A stretch of 64,000 nt of DNA from Planctomycetota bacterium (GCA_029259595.1 JAJDEW010000115.1:124001-188000); one strand, 5' to 3'; positions 17,890 to 26,495 are shown, counted from the stretch's first letter. The notes: a model not told the origin generated them from the sequence alone. A program made the numbers and translations.

Positions 17890-18320
17890 CCGGAGCTCTC
17901 CTGAACGCGCGTGAGCTTCTCGAGATAGCGACGGTGCGCCTTGTGCACGAGCCGCACGAGGGCCGGCAGCACGTCACGCGTGTCAGGCTCGAGCTTGGGC
18001 GTGCTCGCGACGAGCACGACGTCGAGACCGTGCGGCAGCTCGGGCAGCGCTAGCCGAAAGGCGTCGCGGAAGACCCGCCGCACCCGATTGCGACGAACCG
18101 CGCTCTTCCAGCAGCGCTTGCCGACCGAGAGGCCGAGCCGGGTGTGCTCGAGACCGTTCGCGCACACGACGACCGTCAGACGCTCGTCCTTCGCGCGGTT
18201 GCCGCGCGAATAGGCGCGTTGAAAATCGCCACGACTGCGCATGCGCGCGGTGCGTGGAAAGGGACGGTGCCCGCACGGGGCCGCCAGGTCGGGCTCGGGT
18301 CGGGATCCGGGGGCGCTCAC
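17886..18320 (-). CDS. rnpA: Ribonuclease P protein component
   Basis: This is a 144-residue basic protein that binds the catalytic RNase P RNA and helps it recognise pre-tRNA leaders. [15 protein letters not shown] is the opening of the fold, and [22 protein letters not shown] contains the RNR signature that contacts RNA. I use the GTG at 18320, because starting at the internal ATG (MRSRGDF) would remove the residues before the first strand. The protein is slightly longer than typical, at both ends. In most bacteria rpmH lies directly upstream. Here the 92 bases upstream hold no L34 frame, and the next gene upstream encodes a CRTAC1-type protein. Confidence 0.95.
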   Translation of the reverse strand: MSAPGSRPEPDLAAPCGHRPFPRTARMRSRGDFQRAYSRGNRAKDERLTVVVCANGLEHTRLGLSVGKRCWKSAVRRNRVRRVFRDAFRLALPELPHGLDVVLVASTPKLEPDTRDVLPALVRLVHKAHRRYLEKLTRVQESSG

Positions 18321-18412
18321 GGGCGCAGCGTAGCGGTTTTCGAGCCCGGTCCGGGTTTCCTGTCCGGGCTTCCCCTCGGATCCGACCGCGTGCGGCCTCC
18401 CCCGGTTCGATC

Positions 18413-20110
18413 TCAGCGCTCGTCCTTCCCAGCGGCGGGGAGGGACCGGCCGGTCCCGCGTCGCAGGCTGGCGCGCGAGCCGGCCGCCAGAGCGTCGAAG
18501 GCTTCGCGCGTGCCATCGCTCCAGGTCACGACGGGCTCGTCCACGCCTGTCGCCGTGTCCAAGCCGAGGAAGAGGCGCGGGTCGTTGCTGGCCTGGTAGC
18601 TGTAGGCCGCGCGGGCGGAGCTGACGAAGGGTCGGCCGGCGATCTCACCCTCGAGCTGCGCGCCCTCGGCTGGCCCGCCGCCGGCTTCGAGCAAGGCGAC
18701 CTGGACCCATGCTCCGCGCCTGGCGACGCGATTCAGGAACAGGTGGGCGGGACCGTCCCGATTGACGACGAGCACGTCTGGAAAGGCGTCGCCGTCGACG
18801 TCGCCGAAGGCCGCCGCCCGACTGGTCGCGCGCACGGGCGTCGCGACGCCTCCGCGGGGCAGGACCTCTTCGAAGACGACGTGCCCGTCCTCGTTGCGGC
18901 TGCGAAACACGAGGTTGTCCTCGGCATAGGGGTCGTCGGTCAAGGGCTTCGACTGGCGGCTGACGCGACCGTTGGCCTGGTAGAGGTCGAGCATGCTGTC
19001 CGCATCGAAGTCGAGCAGGCCGAGTCCGAAGCGCGTGTAGGCCTTGCTCGTGACGGCGAGGCCGGCGCGTGAGGTCCGGTCGAGGAAGTGCCCGCCTACG
19101 TTGAGGTAGAGCGAGTCGCTCTCGCGCGACAGGTTGCAGACGACGATGTCGAGATCGAGGTCGTGGTCGAGATCACCGAGTGCGACGCCCATGCCGGCCT
19201 TTTTGATGCCGTTCATGTCGACCGCGCACCCGGCGAGGGCCGCATCGTCACGGAAGCGTCCGTCCCCGAGGTTGGTCCACAAGAAATCGTCCATGCCGTC
19301 GTTCGCCACGAACACGTCGATCCACCCGTCGTCATCGAAGTCTCCGCAACCGAGGCCGAGTCCGGTTCCGAACGAGGCCCCGATGCCGCTTTCCGCGCTG
19401 CGATCCGCGAAGGTTCCGTCGCCGCTGTTCTCGTAGTAGGCGTCGTTGGCCGGGCTTTCGTAGACGCGTGGACTGCAATAATCCGGCATGCTCGAGTTGT
19501 TCTTGCAGGGGAGCTCGGAGCGTGTCGTCCAGTTCAGATAATTGCAGACGTAGAGGTCCAGGTCGCCGTCGCGGTCGGCGTCGAAGAAGCCCGCGCTCGT
19601 GCTCCAGCCCGCATGGGCCGCCGCGTGTTCGAGCGCCGTGTCCGTCGCACGCTGGAAGCGCAGCCCGCCTCGGTTGCGGAAGAGGACGTTCGGTCCGAAG
19701 TTCGTGACGTAAAGGTCGACCCGGCCGTCGCCGTCGATGTCGGCACAGGCGACGCCCATTCCGTAACCCGCGTCCCGGGTCCCGGAGGCTTCCGTGCGGT
19801 CCTCGAAGTGTCCCGTGCCGTCGTTTTCGAACAGGCTGTTGGAGGGCGGCGTGCGGTCATCGCGGGCGATGATCTGACCGCCCTGGACCAGGTATGCGTC
19901 GAGGTCGCCGTCCTGATCCGCATCGAAGAGCGCGGCGCCGCCGGTCATGATTTCCGGCATGTAGAACGTGTCCGCCTGTCCCGAGACGTGCTCGAAGCGG
20001 AGCCCGCGCACGGCGGCCTCTTCGACGAACCAGGGCGTGCCCGCCGGTGGGGACGTTTCGACGTCCGACCCGCAGGCGCTCGCGAGCAAGGCGATCGCGA
20101 CCCGCTTCAT
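18413..20110 (-). CDS. CRTAC1-family protein: FG-GAP repeats plus UnbV/ASPIC domain
   Basis: This is a 565-residue exported protein. A short hydrophobic leader (VAIALLASAC) suggests lipidation. At least seven Asp-rich FG-GAP/VCBS repeats follow: FDADQDGDLD, ADIDGDGRVD, FDADRDGDLD, GDFDDDGWID, GDLDHDLDLD, LDFDADSMLD and GDVDGDAFPD. The C-terminal 100 or so residues form the UnbV/ASPIC domain, ending with VVTWSDGTREAFDALAAG. The ATG overlaps the stop of the TPR lipoprotein gene (ATGA), so the two are translationally coupled. CRTAC1 and TPR proteins often occur together in Planctomycetota and Acidobacteriota. Their biochemical role is not established, and surface binding or scaffolding is the usual guess. 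Confidence 0.88.
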   Translation of the reverse strand: MKRVAIALLASACGSDVETSPPAGTPWFVEEAAVRGLRFEHVSGQADTFYMPEIMTGGAALFDADQDGDLDAYLVQGGQIIARDDRTPPSNSLFENDGTGHFEDRTEASGTRDAGYGMGVACADIDGDGRVDLYVTNFGPNVLFRNRGGLRFQRATDTALEHAAAHAGWSTSAGFFDADRDGDLDLYVCNYLNWTTRSELPCKNNSSMPDYCSPRVYESPANDAYYENSGDGTFADRSAESGIGASFGTGLGLGCGDFDDDGWIDVFVANDGMDDFLWTNLGDGRFRDDAALAGCAVDMNGIKKAGMGVALGDLDHDLDLDIVVCNLSRESDSLYLNVGGHFLDRTSRAGLAVTSKAYTRFGLGLLDFDADSMLDLYQANGRVSRQSKPLTDDPYAEDNLVFRSRNEDGHVVFEEVLPRGGVATPVRATSRAAAFGDVDGDAFPDVLVVNRDGPAHLFLNRVARRGAWVQVALLEAGGGPAEGAQLEGEIAGRPFVSSARAAYSYQASNDPRLFLGLDTATGVDEPVVTWSDGTREAFDALAAGSRASLRRGTGRSLPAAGKDER

Positions 20111-21315
20111 CGTCCGGCCTCCGCACGGGCCACGGTCAGGAGTTCGTCCAGCTCGCCCGGATCGTGTCCGAGCGAGATGGCGATCTCGAACTCTCGCACG
20201 GCGGCCGCTGCGTCCCCGCGCTGGAGCAAGACCCTTCCGAGGTAGAAGTGGGTCGGGCCGTGGGCGGGATGCAGCTCGACGGCGCGCTCGAGCTCGATCA
20301 CGGACTCCGAGAGCCGGCCCTGCAGGTGCAGGACGACGCCCCGATTCAGGGACGGCTGAAAGTGCTCGGGGTGATGCTCGAGCGCCCGGTCGATCGCCTC
20401 CAGCGCTGCGCGGAAGTCACGCGTGGCGATGTGAGCGGAGGCCACCATGTTGTGGAGTGTTACCTCCTCGGGGTGAGCCTCGACCAGCGGCAGCAGGACA
20501 TCGAGCGCGCGCTGCGTCTGACCAGCGGCCAAGAGCGCTTGGGCGCGCGCGATGGCCTCGCGATCACCGGTGGCGTGCCGCATCGTTTCCAGCAACCAGG
20601 GATCACGCCAGGCGGCACTCGGCGACTCGACGAAGGAGAGTGCTTGCACGGCCTCGGTCTCGCGGCCGAGCGCACGGTAGGCGCGGGCCGCGAGTCGATT
20701 CGCCTGGCCGTCGTTCGGGACGCGAGCGAGGATGCCGGCCAGGAACTCGACCGCCGCATCGACGTCGCCGCGCTGGAGGGCGACACGCGCCAGTCCGAGG
20801 GCTCCCGAGACGTCGTGCGGGGCGCCCTCGAAGGCTCTGCGAAAGCACACCTCCGCCTCGTCGAGGCGATCGAGCTCGAGGAAGGCGAGTCCCGCGCGCC
20901 AGTACGCCGGCGCGTAGTCTGCGAGCTCGCTCGCACGCGCGAAGCGTCGCACCGCGCTCTCCTGCATCCCGAGCTCGGCTTCGATGCGCCCGAGGTGGTA
21001 CCAAGCGCGCGCGTCGTCGGGAGCGCACTGCACGGCGTCCTGGTAGGCGCGCCAGGCCAGATCGTAAAGGTCGTTCGCATCGAAGACCTGCGCCAGCTCG
21101 AAGCGCGCCCGCGCGTCTTCGGGAGCTTCGAGAATCGTCGCACGCAGCGCCTCGATCCTGGCGCGGACCGCGGGGTGGGCCCGGCTCGCGTCCTCGAGCG
21201 CCGGCGGACCGCCGACGCCGGCTCCCGTCGTCTCGGGTTCGGTTTCGCAGGCCGCGCCGAGGACCAAGAGAGCCGTCAAGAGGACGGCAGGTGCGGCTGG
21301 GGCGGCGCTCGGCAT
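20107..21315 (-). CDS. TPR-repeat exported protein coupled to the CRTAC1 gene
   Basis: This 402-residue protein begins at the ATG at 21315 with a signal (VLLTALLVLGAAC), probably lipidated. From about residue 55 it is built of tetratricopeptide repeats: FELAQVFDANDLYDLAWRAY, AWYHLGRIEAELGMQESA and THFYLGRVLLQRGDAAAAVREFE are clear examples. I estimate nine or ten units in two blocks separated by a less regular stretch near residues 190-240. TPR solenoids bind peptides or partner proteins. The stop overlaps the start of the CRTAC1 gene, which makes that protein the obvious partner. The frame upstream of the chosen ATG runs on into antisense of the ALDH-like gene and is spurious. Confidence 0.87.
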   Translation of the reverse strand: MPSAAPAAPAVLLTALLVLGAACETEPETTGAGVGGPPALEDASRAHPAVRARIEALRATILEAPEDARARFELAQVFDANDLYDLAWRAYQDAVQCAPDDARAWYHLGRIEAELGMQESAVRRFARASELADYAPAYWRAGLAFLELDRLDEAEVCFRRAFEGAPHDVSGALGLARVALQRGDVDAAVEFLAGILARVPNDGQANRLAARAYRALGRETEAVQALSFVESPSAAWRDPWLLETMRHATGDREAIARAQALLAAGQTQRALDVLLPLVEAHPEEVTLHNMVASAHIATRDFRAALEAIDRALEHHPEHFQPSLNRGVVLHLQGRLSESVIELERAVELHPAHGPTHFYLGRVLLQRGDAAAAVREFEIAISLGHDPGELDELLTVARAEAGR

Positions 21316-21438
21316 ACGTAAATCTAACCATCCGCCCGGGCCTGGAGGCCATCTCGGGCGGGAGGAATCGGCTCTCGGCGTCCGAATCCGCCCCTCGAGC
21401 CCTTGGCTCAGGGCGCGCGGTCCCCACAATCGGCGCCG

Positions 21439-22584
21439 ATGGCGAGCCCCTCCCCGCGCACCTGGCCCAATTGGATCGGAGCCGAGGAGTGCCTGTCGCA
21501 GGCGGGGCTCGAGGACGTGCGCGCGGCGACGGAGCCCTTCGAGGAGCTCGGTCGTTGGCCGCGCTCGGATGCCTCGGACCTCCTGGCCGCCCGACAGGCT
21601 GCGAACACGGTCGTGGCCGATTGGGGACGGGTGGGCCGTGAAGAGCGCCGACGCGTGGTCGATGCCGCGTGGCGGGCCCTGGCGGAGGATGCCGACGGCC
21701 TGCACCTCGTCGGCCGCGCCGTGGGCTTCACGCCGGCCGAGCTCGGGCGCACCCTGGTCACCGGCGCGCCGATCGGGGAACGTCCCGACGCCAGCGGTGT
21801 GACGCTCGTGGCTCCCGATGCGAGCGAGGTGCTCGCGCGCGCCTTCGAACGCATCGCGTCCGAGCTCGTGCGCGGTCGCTGCGTCGTGCACGCGGCCGAC
21901 GCGCGGCTCCTGCCCGTGGGCGCCGTGCTGCGTGCGGCCTTCGACCAGGCCGACCTACCGCGCGGCGTGCTCTCGACGGTGCACGCCGTCGACACGCGCC
22001 AGCTCGCACACGCGCTCGAAGCGCAGCCCGCTGGCTGGCAGGCCGTCTCCGCCTCCGGGTCGCTCGCGCGCATCGCGGCCTTGCGAGCCAGCGCGTTGGC
22101 GACAGCGCCGCGCGAGGAACGCCTGCAGGTCCTGCGCATGCGCGCGATGGAGATCGACGCCGGGCTCGAGGACGACGAGCTGGAGGTCCAGGCGCGGCGC
22201 GTCGCACGCGAGGCCTTCGGTCGGGTCGCGACGCTCTCGGGACAGGCCCATGACATGGTGGGGCGGGTGTACTGCGCGGAGGCCGTGTTCTCGAGCTTCA
22301 CGGAGGCGCTCTTGAGTGTGCTCGACGAGCCTGGCGGGGAGCGCTGGCCTCCCCTGCCGGCGCTCGATCGCGACGCGACCGCCGGGGCTCACGCGGCTTG
22401 CGTCGCGGGGCTCGACGAGGGCGCGACCCTGATTTTCGGAGACCCCGGCGACGGGACGCGCCCGGTCTGGCATCCGGCCGTGTTCACGAACGTTCTGCCC
22501 GAGATGGCCTGCGCGCGCCGGATCGAGCCGCTCCCGCTGCTCGCGCTGTTGCGCGTGCGCGAGGGGCCGGGCATGGGGGGCTGA
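21439..22584 (+). CDS. Degenerate aldehyde-dehydrogenase homologue, catalytic cysteine replaced
   Basis: This 381-residue protein matches the ALDH fold in order but not in active-site residues. The segment around GRCVVHAADARLLPVGAVL corresponds to the cofactor-binding strand (usually G-x-x-V-x-K-P-S/A-E), and FDQADLPRGVLSTV to the following LPPGVLNVV region. Further on, GQAHDMVGRVY replaces the catalytic GQ-x-C-x-x-x-x-R-x-(V/Y) motif, with His where the cysteine should be. The ELGG motif with the general-base Glu is absent. FTNVLPEMACARRIEPLPLLAL matches the ALDH segment before the C-terminal domain, after which it stops about 100 residues short. It is probably non-enzymatic. Lysine 6-transaminase follows on the same strand 301 bases on. 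The ATG at 21439 is preferred over one 12 codons earlier. Confidence 0.62.
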   Translation: MASPSPRTWPNWIGAEECLSQAGLEDVRAATEPFEELGRWPRSDASDLLAARQAANTVVADWGRVGREERRRVVDAAWRALAEDADGLHLVGRAVGFTPAELGRTLVTGAPIGERPDASGVTLVAPDASEVLARAFERIASELVRGRCVVHAADARLLPVGAVLRAAFDQADLPRGVLSTVHAVDTRQLAHALEAQPAGWQAVSASGSLARIAALRASALATAPREERLQVLRMRAMEIDAGLEDDELEVQARRVAREAFGRVATLSGQAHDMVGRVYCAEAVFSSFTEALLSVLDEPGGERWPPLPALDRDATAGAHAACVAGLDEGATLIFGDPGDGTRPVWHPAVFTNVLPEMACARRIEPLPLLALLRVREGPGMGG

Positions 22585-22640
22585 GCCCCCGTCGGAGCAG
22601 GGCCCCGGAGCCGGGAGGGCTGCGCGCCCTGGGCTCGGCC
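22576..22640 (+). terminator. Two consecutive hairpins at and after the ALDH-like stop codon
   Basis: At 22576-22590 GGGGGC-TGA-GCCCCC forms a six-pair stem whose three-base loop is exactly the stop codon of the ALDH-like gene. Eleven bases later, 22601-22640 can fold as a second long hairpin with stems GGCC/GGCC, GAGCC/GGCTC and AGGGC/GCCCT around a five-base loop. Neither is followed by a T-run, so intrinsic termination is uncertain. The pair may still act as a Rho-assisted stop or as a 3'-end stabiliser. Confidence 0.4.
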
Positions 22641-22885
22641 TCCCCCTCGGAGAGGGAACTGGAATCGCAGGCGAAGCGCCGATTCGGCGAGGCTTGCGGG
22701 TGTCGCCCCCCGTGGAGGACGACGTCAAGGCGCCGAATGACTTGCGCTGCCGGCTGCTAGGCTAGAATGCGCGGTCCACGACGGACTCCAGCGCCCTGTC
22801 GAGAACTCCGATAGAGGCAATCCGCCGTCCGCTGAGCCGACGCGCCTGTGCCCAGAGGGCGCGTCCCGACCCCAACGAAGCGCCC
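22585..22885. other. Intergenic region before lysine 6-transaminase, 301 bases
   Basis: This space holds the second hairpin described at 22601-22640 and, nearer the transaminase gene, a weak promoter-like pair: TTGCGC at 22742-22747 and TAGAAT at 22763-22768 with a 15-base spacer. The last 110 bases before the ATG are GC-rich and unstructured to the eye. No small gene, RNA gene or recognisable riboswitch was found. Confidence 0.5.
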
Positions 22886-24202
22886 ATGATCGATCCGAAG
22901 AACGTCCGCTCGACCCTCGGCAACTACCAGCTCGTGGATGGCTACGACCTCGTCGTCGATCTGGAGCGCTCGCACGGCTCCTGGCTCGTGGATTCGCAGG
23001 GCGGGCGAGAGTTCCTCGATTGCTTCACGTGCTTCGCCTCGATGCCGCTCGGCTACAACCCGCCGGGCCTCGGGGGGGACGAATTCGAGCGCGAGCTCCT
23101 GCGGGCCGCCAAGAACAAGCTCGCCAACTCCGACCTGTACACGACCGAGATGGCCGCCTTCGTCGAGGCCTTCGGATCGAAGGTGACGCCGCCCGGCTTT
23201 CCGCATCACTTCTGGGTCTCCGGTGGGGCCCTCGCCGTCGAGAACGCGCTCAAGACCGCCTTCGACTGGAAGGCGCGCAAGCTCGGCCGCACGGCCTTCG
23301 ACGCGGATGTCAACGACCTCGTCGTCCTGCACTTCCGCCAGGCCTTTCATGGACGCACCGGCTACACGATGAGCGTCACGAACACGGTTCCGGACAAGAT
23401 CGGTCTGTTTCCCAAGTTCGATTGGCCGCGCGTACACAATCCCGCCATCCGCTTCGATCTGGACGGCAAGATCGAGAACGACATCGAAGCCGAGGAGCGG
23501 CGCTCGATCCAGGAGATCGAAGCGGCCTTCGCGAAACACGGCAAGAAGATCGCTGCGATCCTCCTCGAGCCGATGCAGGGGGAAGGCGGCGACAACCACT
23601 TCCGCGCCGAGTTCTTCCGCGAACTGCGGCGTCTGGCCGACGAGAACGAGGCGCTCCTCGTCTTCGACGAGGTCCAGACCGGATTCTTCGGCTCGGGCAA
23701 GCCCTGGTACTGGCAGCACCACGACGTCCGCCCGGACGTCGTCTGCTTCGGGAAGAAGACGCAGATCTGTGGCCTGTACGCCTCGAAGCGGATCGACGAG
23801 GTCGAAAACAACGTCTTCCAGCTCTCCAGTCGGATCAACTCGACCTGGGGCGGCAACCTCGTCGACATGGTGCGCTGCCGACGCTTCATCGAGATCATCG
23901 AGGCCGAGGGTCTGCAGGCGCGCGTGGCCGAGAACGGCGAGCGCATGCTGGCCGGCCTGCGTGCGATGGCGAAGGAGAGCGGTGGCTGGTCGAACGTTCG
24001 CGGCTGTGGCTCGTTGCTGGCCTTCACCCTCGAGAGCCGTGAGGAACGCAACCGGATGCTCCGCAGACTCTTCGACAACAGGTTGCTCGCGCTGCCTTCG
24101 GGCGAGGCTTCGATCCGTTTCCGGATGCCTTTCCTGATGAGCGCGGACGAGATCGACACCGCCCTCAGCCGCGTCGAATCGTCCCAGCCGGTTCGTTCGT
24201 AG
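22886..24202 (+). CDS. lat: L-lysine 6-transaminase (PLP, class III)
   Basis: This 438-residue aminotransferase moves the epsilon-amino group of lysine to 2-oxoglutarate, giving allysine (2-aminoadipate 6-semialdehyde, which cyclises to piperideine-6-carboxylate) and glutamate. Lat-type features span the whole length: FLDCFTCFASMPLGYN, FWVSGGALAVENALK, QAFHGRTGYTMSVTNT, LLEPMQGEGGDNHF, the cofactor-binding VFDEVQTGFF, and the PLP lysine in FGKKTQICG. It ends with the arginine region ASIRFRMPF. Length and start match the family. It lies behind the dead ALDH homologue. A real semialdehyde dehydrogenase candidate (ALDH7) lies 19 kb away at 42992-44497. Confidence 0.93.
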   Translation: MIDPKNVRSTLGNYQLVDGYDLVVDLERSHGSWLVDSQGGREFLDCFTCFASMPLGYNPPGLGGDEFERELLRAAKNKLANSDLYTTEMAAFVEAFGSKVTPPGFPHHFWVSGGALAVENALKTAFDWKARKLGRTAFDADVNDLVVLHFRQAFHGRTGYTMSVTNTVPDKIGLFPKFDWPRVHNPAIRFDLDGKIENDIEAEERRSIQEIEAAFAKHGKKIAAILLEPMQGEGGDNHFRAEFFRELRRLADENEALLVFDEVQTGFFGSGKPWYWQHHDVRPDVVCFGKKTQICGLYASKRIDEVENNVFQLSSRINSTWGGNLVDMVRCRRFIEIIEAEGLQARVAENGERMLAGLRAMAKESGGWSNVRGCGSLLAFTLESREERNRMLRRLFDNRLLALPSGEASIRFRMPFLMSADEIDTALSRVESSQPVRS

Positions 24203-24206
24203 GAAT

Positions 24207-24263
24207 CCGTTGAACACGTTCTTCGGATGCCGACGCGCTGGCGCCGAACGACTTGCTCAACGG
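24207..24263. terminator. Inverted repeat between the convergent lat and rlmN genes
   Basis: The 78 bases between the two convergent stops contain CCGTTGA (24207-24213) and its exact complement TCAACGG (24257-24263). Shorter complementary pieces nest inside (CGTT/AACG, TCGG/CCGA). It could serve as a bidirectional terminator. There is no poly-T tail on either side, and the stem has internal mismatches. Confidence 0.35.
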
Positions 24264-24280
24264 GCTCCTGGTCCGAGCGC

Positions 24281-25333
24281 TCAACGTGCGGCGCCGGCCG
24301 CGATGCGTAGCTGCCCGCAGGCGGCGTCCGTCTCGACGCCGCGCGACCAGCGCACGGTGGCGACGACGCCGGCCTCCGACAGGATCCGCTGGAAGGTCGC
24401 CGCGCTCTCGGCGCTGGGACGGCGTTCGCCCGTCGTCGCGACCGGGTTGTAGGGGATCAGGTTGACGGTCGCACGTCGCCGAGCGAGGCGCTCGGCGAGA
24501 CGGCGGGCGTGCGGTTCGTCGTCGTTGGTGCCGGCGAGCAGAACGTATTCGTAGGTCACCTCACGCCCGGTCTGCTCGAACCAGAAGTCACCCGCCGCGA
24601 GCACCTCCTCGACAGGGATGCCGGCCATGGCGGGGACGAGGCGACCACGTTCGTCGTCGTCGGGACTGTGAAGCGAGATGGCAAGCTGGAAGCCCGGCCG
24701 CAGGGGGGCGATGCGTCGCAGGCGTTCGGGGAAGCCGACCGTCGAGACGGTGATCTTGCGCGCGCCCAGCCCGAAGTCCGAGCGGACGCAGACCAGCGCG
24801 GCGTCGACGGCGGTGTAGTTCAGCAGCGGCTCGCCGATACCCATCACCACGCTCCGCCGCAGCGGTCCGAGTGCCCGGCCACGGACGTACTGTTCGACGA
24901 TCTCGTGCGCAGCGAGGTTGCGCTGAAGTCCGAAGAGACCCGAGGCGCAGAAGGGGCAGCCGACGGCACAGCCGACCTGGGTCGAGACACACAGGGTCGC
25001 GCCGAGGTCCTTCTTGGCGCCGAGGCCCGGCATGAAGACGGTTTCGACGCGCGCGTTGCCCTCGAAAGCCAGCAAGAGCTTGACGGTGCCGTCGCGCGCT
25101 TCGCTGCGCTCGACCTCCTCGCCAGCCAACAGGGGCAGCTCGCGCGCGAGCGCTGCGCGCAAGGCCTTCGAAAGCCCGCTCATGGCGTCGTAGGCGAGCC
25201 GGCCGTTCTGGAACAGCTCGCGCTCGATCACGTCGGCATGGAAGGAGCGTCCACCCAGCGCGGTGACGGCGGACCTGCGCTCGGCCTGCGACAGAGCCAG
25301 AAACGTGGTCGGGGAGCCGGATGTCTCGTTCAA
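24281..25333 (-). CDS. rlmN: 23S rRNA (adenine-2503-C2)/tRNA methyltransferase RlmN, radical SAM
   Basis: This 350-residue radical-SAM enzyme methylates C2 of A2503 in 23S rRNA and A37 in some tRNAs. The cluster motif is CAVGCPFC (C-x3-C-x2-C), followed by the GIGEPLLNY glycine motif, ISLHSPDDDERGRLVP and NLIPYNP. The methylated cysteine is in DAACGQL near the C-terminus. All are family hallmarks. The frame has no suitable ATG at the right length. The TTG at 25333, with GGGAG four bases before it, gives a normal-sized protein and lies 14 bases behind the DHH gene, so I take it as the start. Confidence 0.95.
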   Translation of the reverse strand: MNETSGSPTTFLALSQAERRSAVTALGGRSFHADVIERELFQNGRLAYDAMSGLSKALRAALARELPLLAGEEVERSEARDGTVKLLLAFEGNARVETVFMPGLGAKKDLGATLCVSTQVGCAVGCPFCASGLFGLQRNLAAHEIVEQYVRGRALGPLRRSVVMGIGEPLLNYTAVDAALVCVRSDFGLGARKITVSTVGFPERLRRIAPLRPGFQLAISLHSPDDDERGRLVPAMAGIPVEEVLAAGDFWFEQTGREVTYEYVLLAGTNDDEPHARRLAERLARRRATVNLIPYNPVATTGERRPSAESAATFQRILSEAGVVATVRWSRGVETDAACGQLRIAAGAAR

Positions 25334-25347
25334 CGGGCTCCCGCGCT

Positions 25348-26316
25348 TCAGGCGGTCTCGGCGAGGCGCTGCCGGAGAATCTGAGCGACCTCCGCGGCGA
25401 TGCGACGCGCGTCGGTGAGCGAAGGGGCGTTCGAGCCGCCGACCGCGCGATGTCCGCCTCCGCCGTACGCTGCCATGACCTCGCCGATGTGGACGATCTT
25501 CGGCGGCTGGTTCCACGGATTCTGACCGGCGGTGACGTGGAACCCCGAGCGCGTGGGGATCACCCCGACGCTGTAGCGCGAGTCGGGGTGATGGAAGAAG
25601 GGAGCGAAGCGCTCGCGCCGAATCTTGTTCGAGGACGCGTCGTACAGCACGACGTTGTTGTCCGTCGAGAGCACCGTCGGAGGAAACTGACGAAGGGCCT
25701 TGTCGCGATTGCGAACGGCGCGTTGCCAGGAGCGCTCGACGTCGGCGCGCTGGGCGACGGACTCGAGCGTGCCGTCCGTCATGGCACCGACCAGCGTGTC
25801 CGTCCAGTCGGCGTCGGGCGAGGCAGCCAGGGCGCGCGAGATGCGCAGCGCGGGATGGTCATCGAACAGGGCTTGCTCGACGTCCTTGTAGAGCGCGGCG
25901 TCGACGATGTCGGACCAGTGCGACATGGCGCGAAAGCGTTCCGGAATCTCGTAGCCCCAGCGCTCGCGAGCGTGCTCGAGGATGATCGGCGGGCAGGACG
26001 GGGAGGTCTCGTCCCAATTCCAGCGGTCGGAGGGCTCGTAGGCCGCGCGCAGCTCGGGAGTCAGAAACGTCGTGGGGTGGTGGTCGAACCAATACTCCGC
26101 GCGCTGATGAAAGTGGAAGTCGACGATCGCGAAGCGACGCCCGCGCTCGAAGTTCTCCCAATCCTTGCGCTGGTCGTAGTTGACGCTGCGCCAGGCAGGA
26201 GCCTCGTCGAAGCGGTCCCGAAGGACGCAGGCGAGAACGGCGGCCGAGACCATCCCGTCGAAGTCGCGGTGATAGTGGATGGTCAGGGTGTGCGTCGGGG
26301 GCATGTCTCGGAGCAT
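25348..26316 (-). CDS. DHH/DHHA1-family phosphoesterase
   Basis: This is a 322-residue predicted phosphodiesterase of the DHH superfamily (RecJ, nano-RNase and c-di-AMP phosphodiesterase relatives). Motif I is HRDFDGMVSA, motif II is AIVDFHFH and motif III is WFDHHPTTF, together giving the metal-binding acids and histidines. The C-terminal DHHA1-like glycine motif is AAYGGGGHRAVGG. The central region differs from the well-studied members, so the substrate could be an oligonucleotide, a cyclic dinucleotide or another phosphoester. ATGs at 26316 and 26304 are both possible and I use the first. It sits between clpX and rlmN on the same strand. Confidence 0.8.
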   Translation of the reverse strand: MLRDMPPTHTLTIHYHRDFDGMVSAAVLACVLRDRFDEAPAWRSVNYDQRKDWENFERGRRFAIVDFHFHQRAEYWFDHHPTTFLTPELRAAYEPSDRWNWDETSPSCPPIILEHARERWGYEIPERFRAMSHWSDIVDAALYKDVEQALFDDHPALRISRALAASPDADWTDTLVGAMTDGTLESVAQRADVERSWQRAVRNRDKALRQFPPTVLSTDNNVVLYDASSNKIRRERFAPFFHHPDSRYSVGVIPTRSGFHVTAGQNPWNQPPKIVHIGEVMAAYGGGGHRAVGGSNAPSLTDARRIAAEVAQILRQRLAETA

Positions 26317-26451
26317 ACCCCGGAGGCGCGGTCGGAACCTAGGAACGCGGCTTGCTTCCTGGTTCCGGCACCTTGACGGCCGATCGACGCGCCCCCTCAG
26401 GATTCATCCGGCACTCGCCGGAAACTCATCCGAGACCTGCCGGCGCGTACG

Positions 26452-26487
26452 GGCGACCGATCCGGCGCGGGGCCGAGACCGGTCGCC
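26452..26487 (-). terminator. Stem-loop just downstream of clpX
   Basis: CGGTCGCC/GGCGACCG form a perfect eight-pair stem around a 20-base, itself GC-rich loop. In the clpX transcript it begins nine bases after the stop codon. There is no clear U-tract after it. It separates clpX from the DHH gene 136 bases further on and is best read as a terminator or 3' stabiliser for the tig-clpP-clpX message. Confidence 0.45.
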
Positions 26488-26495
26488 GTCGGGCG

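Noticed and set aside
18321-18412. rpmH (ribosomal protein L34) upstream of rnpA
   Set aside because: The 92-base gap is too short and encodes no KRTFQP-like sequence in any frame.
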